Assembly (NCBI GenBank): GCA_002335865.1 | Contig: DDCY01000006.1 | Span: forward strand, 1-64,000 | Origin: Saprospiraceae bacterium UBA1994 | Lineage (GTDB): Bacteria; Bacteroidota; Bacteroidia; Chitinophagales; Saprospiraceae | Direction of reading: 5' to 3' | DNA length: 64,000 bases | Shown here: piece by piece, positions 28,989-38,170 of the stretch | Numbering within the stretch: the stretch's first letter is position 1 | How the letters are laid out: the number at the start of each line of letters is the position of its first letter | Position numbers and translations under genes: made by a program | The notes under the pieces: generated by a model | What the model was told of the DNA's origin: nothing | The model's database searches: none | What the model saw: only the letters and a program-made list of their open reading frames with translations

Positions 28989-30338
28989 ATGTTTAGTAAA
29001 ATCCTGATAGCAAATAGAGGAGAGATAGCACTGCGTATCATACGTACGTGTAAGGAGATGGGAATAAAGACTGTAGCAGTATATTCCACAGCGGATAAAG
29101 AAAGTCTTCATGTAAGATTTGCAGATGAAGCGGTGTGTATAGGTCCTCCAGCTTCCTCAGAATCTTATCTTAGTATTCCTAAAATAATGGCGGCAGTAGA
29201 GATCACGAATGCAGACGCGATACATCCTGGATATGGTTTTTTAGCGGAAAACGCTGATTTCGCTGAACTATGTGAGGAATATGGGGTAAAATTTATAGGC
29301 CCTAGTGCGGCAATGATACGTAAGATGGGTGATAAAGTGACCGCCAAAGAGACTATGATAGCTGCAGGAGTACCTGTAGTGCCAGGCTCTGATGGACTGG
29401 TAAAAGATATAGCATCGGGTATTAAAGATGCTAAAATAATAGGCTACCCAATCATACTAAAAGCAACTGCTGGAGGAGGTGGTAAAGGTATGCGTATCGT
29501 AGAGGAAGAAGAAGATTTTGAAAACCAATGGAATATGTGTAAGAATGAAGCTAAGGCTTCATTTGGTAATGATGGTATTTATATGGAGAAGTTCGTAGTA
29601 GAGCCAAGACACATAGAATTTCAAGTAATAGGTGATCAGCATGGAAATGTAATACACCTTTCGGAAAGAGATTGCTCTATACAAAGACGCCATCAGAAGC
29701 TTGTAGAAGAGTCACCGTCACCATTTATGACGAAAGCACTCCGTAAAGAAATGGGAGAAGCAGCTGTGAAAGCTGGTGCCTCAATTAATTACGAAGGAGT
29801 AGGTACTGTAGAATTTTTAGTAGATAAGTATAAAAAATTCTACTTCATGGAAATGAATACTCGAATCCAAGTAGAGCATCCTGTTACAGAGGAAGTAATC
29901 GATCATGACCTGATCAAAGAACAGATCAAGGTTGCTGCAGGAGATAAAATCGGCGCTAAAAATTATATACCTAAGCTACATGCAATGGAATGTCGTATTA
30001 ATGCAGAGGACCCATACAATGACTTTAGACCGAGTCCTGGAAAGATTACATCATTCCATAGTGCAAAGGGACACGGTGTACGAGTAGATACTCATGTGTA
30101 TGCAGGATATACAGTGCCACCGTACTATGATTCTATGATCGCCAAGTTGATATGTAAAGCGCAGACAAGGGAGGAGTGTATCAAAAAGATGCAAAGAGCT
30201 CTAGATGAATTTATTGTGGAGGGAGTGAAAACTACAGTACCGTTTCATCAAGCATTGATGAAGGATCCAGATTTTAGATCAGGTAATTTTAATACAGGGT
30301 TTATGGAAACCTTTGATATTGGAGAATCAAAAAAATAA
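28989..30338 (+). CDS. accC: Biotin carboxylase subunit of acetyl-CoA carboxylase
   Basis: AccC uses ATP and bicarbonate to carboxylate BCCP biotin, the first step of fatty acid synthesis. The 449-residue protein has the N-terminal FSKILIANRGEIALRIIRT, the ATP-grasp glycine loop KATAGGGGKGMRIV (about 157-170), MEMNTRIQVEHPVTE with the catalytic Glu and Arg, and the C-terminal FRPSPGKITSFH and VPPYYDSMIAKLI motifs. It is the last gene of the fabH-efp-accB-accC set. The 98-138 base gap before the ABC exporter gene holds no clear terminator. Confidence 0.98.
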   Translation: MFSKILIANRGEIALRIIRTCKEMGIKTVAVYSTADKESLHVRFADEAVCIGPPASSESYLSIPKIMAAVEITNADAIHPGYGFLAENADFAELCEEYGVKFIGPSAAMIRKMGDKVTAKETMIAAGVPVVPGSDGLVKDIASGIKDAKIIGYPIILKATAGGGGKGMRIVEEEEDFENQWNMCKNEAKASFGNDGIYMEKFVVEPRHIEFQVIGDQHGNVIHLSERDCSIQRRHQKLVEESPSPFMTKALRKEMGEAAVKAGASINYEGVGTVEFLVDKYKKFYFMEMNTRIQVEHPVTEEVIDHDLIKEQIKVAAGDKIGAKNYIPKLHAMECRINAEDPYNDFRPSPGKITSFHSAKGHGVRVDTHVYAGYTVPPYYDSMIAKLICKAQTREECIKKMQRALDEFIVEGVKTTVPFHQALMKDPDFRSGNFNTGFMETFDIGESKK

Positions 30339-30475
30339 ATGAATTTCAAAGTTTGAATTGTTCAATTTCGAATGGTAAAAAGTGACATAGATTTTTTTAG
30401 TGTTGAATTAAATTAACTTGGCTCGAGTGCTGTTCTATGATACGCTTGAGCCAATTAGTATATATATCATTTGAT

Positions 30476-32311
30476 ATGCTATCACAGCAAAATACATCTT
30501 CTAACAATTCTGGATTTTGGCGACTCCTGTCAAGACTCAGAGGCTATAAAAAGAATGTAATTTTAGCGATAGTTTCTAATGTCTTGATGGCCATATTTAC
30601 GGTGGTTAGTATTCCTATGATTGCTCCGTTTTTCGATATCTTATTTAGTCAAGAGGTAGTGGCTTTATCTAAACCAGAGGATAACAACCTTCCTGATAAT
30701 CTAAATTACTTTTTTTCTCAGTTAGTCATTAACTATACGCCGCAGAATGCTTTGTTGATTGTAATTGCTGCGATGTTAGTAGTGTTTTTCTTAAAAAATA
30801 TATTTCGATATCTGGCTTTATATTTTATGGCTCCTGTAAGAAATGGAATCATTTATGATCTGAGAAAACAGATTTTTGAGAAGTATATCGATCTCCCATT
30901 ATCCTTCTATAGTACTGAGAAGAAAGGTGATCTTATGAATCGTATGACCTCAGATGTTCAAGAGATAGAATGGAGTATTCTTAATACGATAGAAGCAATA
31001 TTCAAAGCGCCATTAATCATAGTAGGTAGTTTAACTTTTATGATATTAGTGAGTCCACAGTTGACTTTATTTGTACTAGTTTTAATCGGATTTACAGCAT
31101 TCATTATTGGTGGAATATCTAAGACTCTAAAGCGATCGAGCTCTGAAGTACAGACGAGGCTGGGTCGTATCAGTAGTATACTCGAGGAGACTTTAGGCGG
31201 TCTAAGGATCATCAAAGGATTCAATGCACAGGAGTACCAAAGTGAGAAGCTTGAAAAGGATAATGCTGATTATCGAAATATACTGACGCGATTACTTTGG
31301 AGAAGAGATCTATCTTCTCCATTATCTGAGTTTTTGGGGATAGTAGTGGTCTCTATGTTACTGTGGTATGGTTCAGCATTAGTATTCGATAAGGTGCTTA
31401 CCCCAGATTTGTTTTTTGCATTCATATTCGCATTCTTTCAAGTGATAGAGCCGGCTAAATCATTTTCGTCAGCATATTACAATATTCAGAAGGGATTAGC
31501 TGCTGTAGATAGAGTAGATAATTTATTGAATACACCTAACCCAATAGTCGATCCTGAGAAACCACTTACTGACATTTCATTTGAGAGAAAAATCAAATTT
31601 GAAAAAGTCAGTTTTAAGTATGATAATGCGGATACGGCAGCACTAGATCAAATAGATATCACTATAAATAAAGGAGAAGTAGTTGCCTTAGTGGGATCAT
31701 CTGGCGCTGGAAAATCAACGTTTGTCGATTTGTTGCCAAGATTTTTTGATGTCTCATCGGGATCAATAAGAATTGATGGAAATGATATTAGGTCATATAC
31801 CTTGTACGATCTAAGGTCACTTTTTGGTATTGTGAGTCAAGAAGCTATATTATTTAATGATACTATTAAGAATAATATTTTATTTGGTGCTGAGGCTACT
31901 GATGAGCAAATAGAGGAAGCTGCGCGTATCGCAAATGTGTTAGAATTCGTTAATGAAATGCCAGATAAATACCAATCAAATATAGGTGATAGAGGTATGA
32001 AACTCAGTGGTGGTCAACGTCAGAGGTTAACTATAGCAAGAGCAGTATTGCGAAATCCTCCGATTATGATATTAGACGAAGCTACTTCTGCTTTGGACTC
32101 AGAATCTGAGTTGCTGGTCCAAGATGCTCTTGAGAAACTAATGAAAAATAGAACAACAGTAGTGATTGCACATAGATTATCGACTATTCGAAATGCAGAT
32201 AAAATCGTAGTACTTGATAAGGGGAGGATAGTCGAAATGGGGTCTCATGAACAACTGATGACTTTAGATGGAAATTATAATAAATTTGTTGAGATGCAAA
32301 CATTTAATTAG
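30476..32311 (+). CDS. MsbA-like ABC exporter (fused membrane and ATPase domains)
   Basis: This is a half-transporter of about 611 residues with six transmembrane helices in the first 330 residues, then an ATPase domain with Walker A (GSSGAGKST), Q-loop (GIVSQEAILFND), signature (LSGGQRQRLTIARA), Walker B (PIMILDEATSALD) and the H-loop (VIAHRLST). It works as a homodimer in the inner membrane; lipid A core or other lipid export is typical for this type but the substrate is not shown. An ATG at 30437 in the same frame would add 13 residues; I chose 30476 because the family begins shortly before the first helix, but neither has a clear ribosome site. Confidence 0.92.
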   Translation: MLSQQNTSSNNSGFWRLLSRLRGYKKNVILAIVSNVLMAIFTVVSIPMIAPFFDILFSQEVVALSKPEDNNLPDNLNYFFSQLVINYTPQNALLIVIAAMLVVFFLKNIFRYLALYFMAPVRNGIIYDLRKQIFEKYIDLPLSFYSTEKKGDLMNRMTSDVQEIEWSILNTIEAIFKAPLIIVGSLTFMILVSPQLTLFVLVLIGFTAFIIGGISKTLKRSSSEVQTRLGRISSILEETLGGLRIIKGFNAQEYQSEKLEKDNADYRNILTRLLWRRDLSSPLSEFLGIVVVSMLLWYGSALVFDKVLTPDLFFAFIFAFFQVIEPAKSFSSAYYNIQKGLAAVDRVDNLLNTPNPIVDPEKPLTDISFERKIKFEKVSFKYDNADTAALDQIDITINKGEVVALVGSSGAGKSTFVDLLPRFFDVSSGSIRIDGNDIRSYTLYDLRSLFGIVSQEAILFNDTIKNNILFGAEATDEQIEEAARIANVLEFVNEMPDKYQSNIGDRGMKLSGGQRQRLTIARAVLRNPPIMILDEATSALDSESELLVQDALEKLMKNRTTVVIAHRLSTIRNADKIVVLDKGRIVEMGSHEQLMTLDGNYNKFVEMQTFN

Positions 32312-32334
32312 ATTTATAAGATTAAATAAACATT

Positions 32335-33477
32335 ATGAAAATAAGATTTATTATAAAGTATATTTCTACTGCTATTATTGCTATGTATTGCACTGCGATA
32401 ATAGGTCAGATTACGGTTACTAATTCTACGTTTCCAGAGGCTGGGGATATCTTATTTACCATTTTAGATACCGAATCTAACATATCGATTGGTGATGCTG
32501 GAGAAGATGTGATATGGGATTATAGGTCTTTAACTGGCCCATTTGTACGAGAAACAAGATTTTTTGAAGCATCAGAAGGTATGTCGAGTGAAGACTTCCC
32601 AGAAGCTGATTTAGTATCGTTATCGGCTAACGAAGAAGAAATTTATTATAAAAGTTTTTCTAATAAAATAATTGAAATTGGTAGAGCTGGAGAATTTGTT
32701 CCTGGTTTTGATATCCCTGTAGTATATGAAGAAAATCCAACGTTTAGAAGAGCACCTATATCGTTTGGTGATGTGGATGATGATGAATCGATAGCTTCTG
32801 TAGATATTGGAGCAGATATTATTCCGGCGGAATTATTAGAGGGTGTTCCTTTCGAGTTTGATAGTGTTAGAATATCATTAATTAATAATAGTGAATCAGA
32901 AGTAGAAGCTTGGGGAACAGTAAGACTTCCAGATGGAGATTATGATGTGATAAGGGATAAAATCTCTAATACTGCAGACACTAAATTATTTGCTAAACTT
33001 CCTATCATTGGATGGTTTGATGTTACTTCACTTATAGGTGATATTGATGAATTAGGTGACGCAATTGGAGTTGTAGAAACTATTACGTACAATTACTATA
33101 GTGCAGAAGATAAAGAAATCATAGTATCCATAATCACTGATGATCAAGACATGATCACAAGTGTTGAGTATAAAGGTGATGCGATCTTAAGTGATACCAA
33201 AGTAGTTACTCCTGATTATTCTATGATTACTGCTTATCCAAATCCATCTTTTGGTAGTGTATCTGTGCAGATGGTTAATTACCCACTAGGTGAGTACCGT
33301 ATAAAGGTATATAACGTAGTAGGGAAAGAGCTATGGACAGAATCATATCAATTAAGATCTAATAGAGTATTCAAAGCGGATCTAATGCACCTTAGAAAAG
33401 GTACATATCTTTACTCTATCTTTGATAAGAATGGTAAGAAGCTAGTAACAAAAAGAATTGCGATCATCAGTATTTAA
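32335..33477 (+). CDS. T9SS type A secreted protein of unknown function
   Basis: The 380-residue protein has an N-terminal signal sequence (about 8-24, cleavage near IIGQ), an acidic beta-rich middle with no recognised family, and a C-terminal type A sorting domain from about 295 (ITAYPNPSFGSVSVQMVNY, then KVYNVVGKELW, LRKGTYLYSIFD). The middle reads like a lipid- or glycan-binding beta-protein found widely in Saprospiria (segment GEDVIWDYRSL is usual near the N-terminus). It starts 23 bases after the ABC exporter and may be cotranscribed with it. Confidence 0.82.
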   Translation: MKIRFIIKYISTAIIAMYCTAIIGQITVTNSTFPEAGDILFTILDTESNISIGDAGEDVIWDYRSLTGPFVRETRFFEASEGMSSEDFPEADLVSLSANEEEIYYKSFSNKIIEIGRAGEFVPGFDIPVVYEENPTFRRAPISFGDVDDDESIASVDIGADIIPAELLEGVPFEFDSVRISLINNSESEVEAWGTVRLPDGDYDVIRDKISNTADTKLFAKLPIIGWFDVTSLIGDIDELGDAIGVVETITYNYYSAEDKEIIVSIITDDQDMITSVEYKGDAILSDTKVVTPDYSMITAYPNPSFGSVSVQMVNYPLGEYRIKVYNVVGKELWTESYQLRSNRVFKADLMHLRKGTYLYSIFDKNGKKLVTKRIAIISI

Positions 33478-33521
33478 TAAGGTCATTCCGTATTATTTTC
33501 ATTTAAATTATACTTAACGTA

Positions 33522-34157
33522 CTGCTCGATAATTACATTAAAATATCGTCAGAAGAAAAAGCGAATGTAGTAAGTCATGTAATTGCCTTACTTATACTTC
33601 TAGGATGTATTCCAATATTATTGTTTAAGGCAATTTCGCTCGGTAGTACATCTTCGATTGTAGGTATTGGGATTTTTTCTCTGATGATTTTATTCTGTTA
33701 TGCTTCTTCAGTACGATATCATCTTGCTAATGATAGCTCCGATAAGTATCAGTGGCGCAGAATCGATCATATCTGTATATACTTGCTCATAGGAGGTAGT
33801 TATACTGGTTATATATTGCGATTTATGGATACCCCAGAAGGACATATGTTCTTAGGGTTTCATTGGTTGATTATAATACTTGGGATATTTAAGAAAATAT
33901 GGTTCACTGGTAGATTCGAAATAATTTCAGTGCTATCATATCTGTTTCTAGGGTGGATGGTAGTATTTATATATGATGATATCGTACCACAGATGAATGA
34001 TGTCACATATAATCTACTCTGGATTGGAGGTTTGATTTATTCCTTTGGAGTGATCTTCTACACATGGAACAAACTACGTTACAATCATTTTATCTGGCAT
34101 ATTTTTGTGTTTGGTGGCACATTTTGCCATGTTCTGAGTTTGTGGTCGAGTTTATAG
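33522..34157 (+). CDS. Hemolysin III / PAQR-type membrane protein with non-canonical start
   Basis: The family has seven membrane segments and a metal site made of conserved Ser/His residues. From TTG 33621 only 178 residues would be made, omitting the conserved N-terminal motif. The same frame is open upstream to a TAA at 33504-33506, and it encodes DNYIKISSEEKANVVSHVIA, the family's EE-x-x-N-x-x-SH signature at 33528-33587. No ATG, GTG or TTG precedes it, so translation must begin at a rare codon such as CTG 33522 or ATT 33537. From CTG the protein would have 211 residues, the normal family size. Remaining motifs (SSVRYHLAND, RIDHICIYLLIGGSYTGY, HFIWHIFVFGGTFCH) keep the histidines. Hemolytic activity is only historical for the family; function in this organism is unknown. 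Confidence 0.8.
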   Translation: MLDNYIKISSEEKANVVSHVIALLILLGCIPILLFKAISLGSTSSIVGIGIFSLMILFCYASSVRYHLANDSSDKYQWRRIDHICIYLLIGGSYTGYILRFMDTPEGHMFLGFHWLIIILGIFKKIWFTGRFEIISVLSYLFLGWMVVFIYDDIVPQMNDVTYNLLWIGGLIYSFGVIFYTWNKLRYNHFIWHIFVFGGTFCHVLSLWSSL

Positions 34158-34258
34158 ATCGACTTGATGAAAGTTAGAATTTAAGAGTATTACTATCTTT
34201 ATTTTTTGGTTAAGTAGATATACAATAATAGACTCGTATAAGTAATAAGGGGATACAC

Positions 34259-35428
34259 ATGAATTTTTTCAAGACAACGATTCTGGGATTAGCTATGATG
34301 CTGATATCTGTAGTAGCATCTGCTCAAGAGATTTCTCTACTTACGATTGCACCGGGGGATATGGTATACGACACCTACGGACATAGTGCATTACGGGTCA
34401 ACTATCCAGACCGTGATATGGATCTAGTGTACAACTATGGTTTGTATGATTTCAATACACCTGGATTCGTCATGAAGTTTATGAGAGGCAAACTGCTCTA
34501 TCAAGTTGGAGCACATCGGTATAATAGTTTTTTATACAATTATAATCTTGATAAAAGATCTATCTACGAGCAAAAATTGAATCTCAACGAGATAGAAAAA
34601 GCAGCTTTAATCAAGGCCTTACGTATAAATATGCTCAAAGAAAATCGTAGTTACAAGTATGACTTCTTTTTTGATAATTGTTCAACTCGGCTACGCGATC
34701 TTTTTGAAGTTGCAGCTGATTCGTTAGAAATACATGGAGAAATACAAGCACTTACTTACAGGGACTTGATCAAGAAGCATCAATATGGAATGCCTTGGTC
34801 CGACTTTGGTATCGACCTTATTATAGGTGCTAAGGCTGATGTACTCTCATCTCTAGATGATCAGATGTTTTTGCCTTTATACCTTAAGCAGGTATTATCG
34901 AAAGCTGAAATACAAAGAGGAAATACTGTAGAACCTCTGCTAGGTGAAGCCTACAAAGTACTTTCGTTTCCAGAAGAAACAGAAAAGAGATTGACTAGGT
35001 CATGGTTCACACCTGAGCTTGTATTTGCTCTATTAGCTTTATTTTTATTGATGTTAAGGTGGCCTTATCGAAAAGAAAAAGTCTTACCCAAATGGCTGAG
35101 AAATATTGATGGGACCTATATTACTATATTAGGAATATTAGGATTGCTATTGGCATTTATGTGGTGGGGTACAGATCATGTTCCGACTAAGTCCAACTGG
35201 AATCTAATATGGCTTTCGCCGCTATTACTTATCATTCATTTTGGCAAAGGAAAGGGATTTGTATGGATGACATACTTAATTTATTTGATGCTATTTACAT
35301 GTTTGATTGCATTAGTCAATGCATGGATTCAAATTTTGCCACAACAGTTTAATGTTGCTTTTGGCTGGATGATTTTGATCGAAATCATGATATTACTTTC
35401 TGTATTGAAAATGGAAAAGAGAGCGTAA
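34259..35428 (+). CDS. DUF4105 (Lnb-type periplasmic domain) membrane protein
   Basis: The 389-residue protein has a signal peptide (about 1-22, ASAQ), then a DUF4105 domain (about 25-230) with MVYDTYGHSALRV, YNYGLYDFNTPGFVMKFMRG and FFFDNCSTRLRDLF, a cysteine/asparagine pair typical of a papain-like fold often proposed to be peptidase-like; catalysis is not shown. Four hydrophobic segments follow (about 255-275, 293-312, 320-336, 340-385). It faces the periplasm with the C-terminus in the membrane. It is preceded by an RBS-like AAGGGG 5 bases upstream. The neighbours give no pathway clue. Confidence 0.88.
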   Translation: MNFFKTTILGLAMMLISVVASAQEISLLTIAPGDMVYDTYGHSALRVNYPDRDMDLVYNYGLYDFNTPGFVMKFMRGKLLYQVGAHRYNSFLYNYNLDKRSIYEQKLNLNEIEKAALIKALRINMLKENRSYKYDFFFDNCSTRLRDLFEVAADSLEIHGEIQALTYRDLIKKHQYGMPWSDFGIDLIIGAKADVLSSLDDQMFLPLYLKQVLSKAEIQRGNTVEPLLGEAYKVLSFPEETEKRLTRSWFTPELVFALLALFLLMLRWPYRKEKVLPKWLRNIDGTYITILGILGLLLAFMWWGTDHVPTKSNWNLIWLSPLLLIIHFGKGKGFVWMTYLIYLMLFTCLIALVNAWIQILPQQFNVAFGWMILIEIMILLSVLKMEKRA

Positions 35429-35543
35429 CTGTTGTCAGGACTAAAGTCTTGAGGGATGACTTGAGAAAATGAACTGCTATAAACGGTCATTAAATCTAAA
35501 GCGGGAGACTTATATCTGGAAATAATCACTGGTAAGTGGATCG

Positions 35544-36302
35544 CTAAGCTTGACCCATATCACCGCCCATAAGATTTCGTAGCCTTTGAATTTCGGCTAG
35601 ATCATGCAGTCTTTGTTTTTCAGCTTCAATAGCTTCTTGTATGCGTTGAGCTTTGGTTTTATCAAATATATCACTTTGGAGATAAAGCATCTTAGTAGTA
35701 TCTTCATTTGCCCATGGATCTGACTTGATTTCATCTATCTCTATTGTGTTTTTGAAAAGGAATGCTGTGAAAATACCTGTAATGGCACCACTCAGATGGC
35801 TCTCCCATGATACACCCTTTTCATTCGGTAAAAGTCCTTGCTCGTAGCCTGCATACATAACTACAGTACATAAAGCGAGTACAATAGATTTGACATTTCG
35901 CCTGAGTAAACCTGTCCAAAGCATCCATGAAATAAGACCATATACTACTCCGCTGGCACCTATATGGTAGGCTGGCCTTGCGAATAACCAAACTGAAAAG
36001 CCACTAAGAAGATAGATGATTACAAAGCTAACTACGGCAACTCGATTATAGAAAACCATCATCACTGAACCAAGTACCAATAATGGTGCACTATTAGAAA
36101 ATATATGATTCCAATCATTGTGCAGCAATGGACTGAAAAGTATGCCTTTGAGTCCGCCCATCTCTCTTGGATATATTCCATATCGACCTAGATATACACC
36201 AGCTACTTCCTCATATATTTCTACACCCCAAATGAAAAGTACGAATAAGAGTGGTATTTTAATTTTATCTAGAAAATTTATCCAGCTGATTTTTTTGACC
36301 AT
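35544..36302 (-). CDS. Rhomboid-family intramembrane serine protease
   Basis: This 252-residue six-helix membrane protease has catalytic S117 in HIGASGVVYGLIS and H169 in SHLSGAITG; the conserved H66 occurs in HNDWNHIFSNSAPL. A short helical, charged C-terminal tail (about 205-252) extends into the cytoplasm. Substrates of bacterial rhomboids are generally membrane proteins cleaved inside the bilayer; none is evident here. It starts 30 bases after the stop of the unknown minus-strand gene and probably shares its transcript. Confidence 0.93.
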   Translation of the reverse strand: MVKKISWINFLDKIKIPLLFVLFIWGVEIYEEVAGVYLGRYGIYPREMGGLKGILFSPLLHNDWNHIFSNSAPLLVLGSVMMVFYNRVAVVSFVIIYLLSGFSVWLFARPAYHIGASGVVYGLISWMLWTGLLRRNVKSIVLALCTVVMYAGYEQGLLPNEKGVSWESHLSGAITGIFTAFLFKNTIEIDEIKSDPWANEDTTKMLYLQSDIFDKTKAQRIQEAIEAEKQRLHDLAEIQRLRNLMGGDMGQA

Positions 36303-36332
36303 ATGTTGCGGTTGCCGCTTTAGTGTTTCTTA

Positions 36333-37010
36333 TTAACTAAATCTGCGCTGTACTAGTTTAACAAACTTATCAGCTTTTTTATAATGAGCTTCTGAATCCC
36401 ATTTCAATTCTGTCGCTACTTCACGTATTAGGTATTCTTTAGCTTCATCGTATCCACTTAGCTCGTTGATGTCAGACATTACAGTTTTAAATCTTTCTTG
36501 ATTCCCCCCAAAGAGCTCTTTGATCGTAAACATTCTTTCATTTATACCCATAACTTTAGTCAAGTCTTTGAGGGGTAGATTGCCCAATTTGTCTGATATT
36601 TCCAATCCTCTTGACTTTTCGAATATTGATATCATTTTTTCGGACAACTCTACTTTACTAGCTTCTATGACTACTGAAGCCGGAGTGTTTACTGTTTTTT
36701 TCGTTTCTACTGGAATAATTGGTTTCACAGCATCCTTTACTAATATTTCTTGCGGTGTCGAAATAATTTCGATTTCTTCCACTACAGGTAGGCCAGTCTC
36801 TGTTTTTTTCTCCATTGCAACAGGTTTACTTGTCTTAGCTTCAGCGACTAAATTGTCAATAGGATCCAAAATTGATTCATACAGTTTACTGATATAACTC
36901 AGGAGCAGATTTTTTTCAATTTTAGATATCTCATCATCAGTAGTGATACTTTCAAAAAATGAATTGATTTTATTGATTTGCTTCTTGATCTTCTTATGAT
37001 TCATACTCAA
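36333..37010 (-). CDS. Unknown conserved-looking helical protein, upstream of rhomboid
   Basis: No family is recognised. The 225-residue protein has no signal peptide or membrane segment. It has an N-terminal helical domain (about 1-58), a Pro/Val/Lys/Glu-rich flexible linker (about 60-120), and a compact C-terminal helical domain (about 125-225: ISDKLGNLPLKDLTKVMG, then ELFGGNQERFKTVMSDI). The C-terminal part has the look of a DNA-associated or scaffold helix bundle, but nothing proves it. It lies 30 bases before the rhomboid gene on the same strand, an operon arrangement. Confidence 0.75.
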   Translation of the reverse strand: MSMNHKKIKKQINKINSFFESITTDDEISKIEKNLLLSYISKLYESILDPIDNLVAEAKTSKPVAMEKKTETGLPVVEEIEIISTPQEILVKDAVKPIIPVETKKTVNTPASVVIEASKVELSEKMISIFEKSRGLEISDKLGNLPLKDLTKVMGINERMFTIKELFGGNQERFKTVMSDINELSGYDEAKEYLIREVATELKWDSEAHYKKADKFVKLVQRRFS

Positions 37011-37514
37011 AGTGAAATTTTATAGTAAATCAATCTATTGAACGGTAGAGGTATAGATATTTATTATCATTACCTACCTAATAGATCCTTTCTATCATGT
37101 GTATAACAAAAATGATGCAAAAATATTGCAATATTATTAATATGTGTTTAATTTTTGAGATGTAGAATAAGTAATCTTAGTTTTTGATGATCTGCTTACT
37201 CAATATTTGGCTTTTATCGAGGGTTACAACTAGATTGTAAATGCTTGAAGGTAAGCTCGATTGGTCAAAGCGTAATTGGGTTCAAAAGGATTTAGGCAAT
37301 AAATTATTGTGAGGTTAGTTTTACCGATCAAAGTACATCATTTATTGACTTACGAAGGTATTAGGTAGGCTTATGTCTTAATGATAAGGTGGTATATGAA
37401 ATATATAGTCTAATTGCAATTACAACTCCAGCATTTTATTTGAGCTATATAACTGACAACTAGGTCAAGTCCTAAATTTTTTCTTTCCTTTGTATCGATC
37501 ACAATAAACGATAT
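37011..37514. other. Intergenic region between unknown gene and tdk
   Basis: About 500 bases of divergent control region. It includes a perfect 14-bp palindrome AATATTGCAATATT at 37122-37135, 112 bases upstream of the unknown gene. The minus frame 37410-37640 overlaps tdk and is a shadow. No RNA gene was recognised. Confidence 0.5.
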
Positions 37515-38105
37515 ATGTTTCTCGAACCACACTTTAAAGGACAGCGCAGCGGATGGATAGAAGTCATCTGTGGCTCTATGTTTAGTGGTAAGACGGAGGA
37601 ATTGATTCGTAGACTTAAGCGTGCAAGGATTGCCAATCAAAAGGTAAAGATCTTTAAGCCTGCGAAAGATGTTAGATATGATGCTGTCGATGTAGTGTCA
37701 CACGATGACAATGTAGTCAGTGCTCAGCCCGTACCTTCAGCTAGAGATATATTACTGTACTGCGAGGATGTAAACGTCATAGGAATCGATGAAGCACAAT
37801 TTTTTGATGATGATTTACCAGGTGTTTGTGAAAAACTAGCTCTTAGGGGCGTTCGTATCATAGTAGCAGGCTTAGATATGGATTTCAAAGGTCGACCATT
37901 TGGTACTATGCCCGCATTACTGTCTATAGCAGAATATATTACTAAGGTACATGCTATATGTCCTCACTGTGGAAACCTAGCTACATACTCTTATCGTCTC
38001 ATTGAAGAACAAGATACTGTAGTATTAGGAGAGAAGGATATATATGAACCTAGATGTAGAATTTGTTATAGCATGGGTAATATGTTGGATCTGAAAGTTA
38101 GATAA
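37515..38105 (+). CDS. tdk: Thymidine kinase (type II)
   Basis: It phosphorylates thymidine with ATP for the dTMP salvage path. The 196-residue protein has the P-loop GSMFSGKTEEL (about 23-33), the DEAQFFDD Walker B segment, the lasso region GLDMDFKGRPFG, and the zinc ribbon with CPHCGN and CRICYS cysteines. The N-terminus MFLEPHFKGQRSGWIEVI fits Bacteroidota relatives. It precedes the amidotransferase gene by 65 bases, not obviously linked in pathway. Confidence 0.97.
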   Translation: MFLEPHFKGQRSGWIEVICGSMFSGKTEELIRRLKRARIANQKVKIFKPAKDVRYDAVDVVSHDDNVVSAQPVPSARDILLYCEDVNVIGIDEAQFFDDDLPGVCEKLALRGVRIIVAGLDMDFKGRPFGTMPALLSIAEYITKVHAICPHCGNLATYSYRLIEEQDTVVLGEKDIYEPRCRICYSMGNMLDLKVR

Positions 38106-38170
38106 CTAGTTTTATCTGTAGGTTTCACCTATTCATTTTCAAGCTAAAACATATGGAATTCGAAAATTGA

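Noticed and set aside
33621..34157. TTG 33621 as the start of the hemolysin III gene
   Set aside because: It would delete the conserved EE...N..SH signature which continues in the same frame upstream.
37410..37640. 76-codon minus-strand frame over the tdk start
   Set aside because: Overlaps the well-supported tdk frame and lacks protein-like composition.
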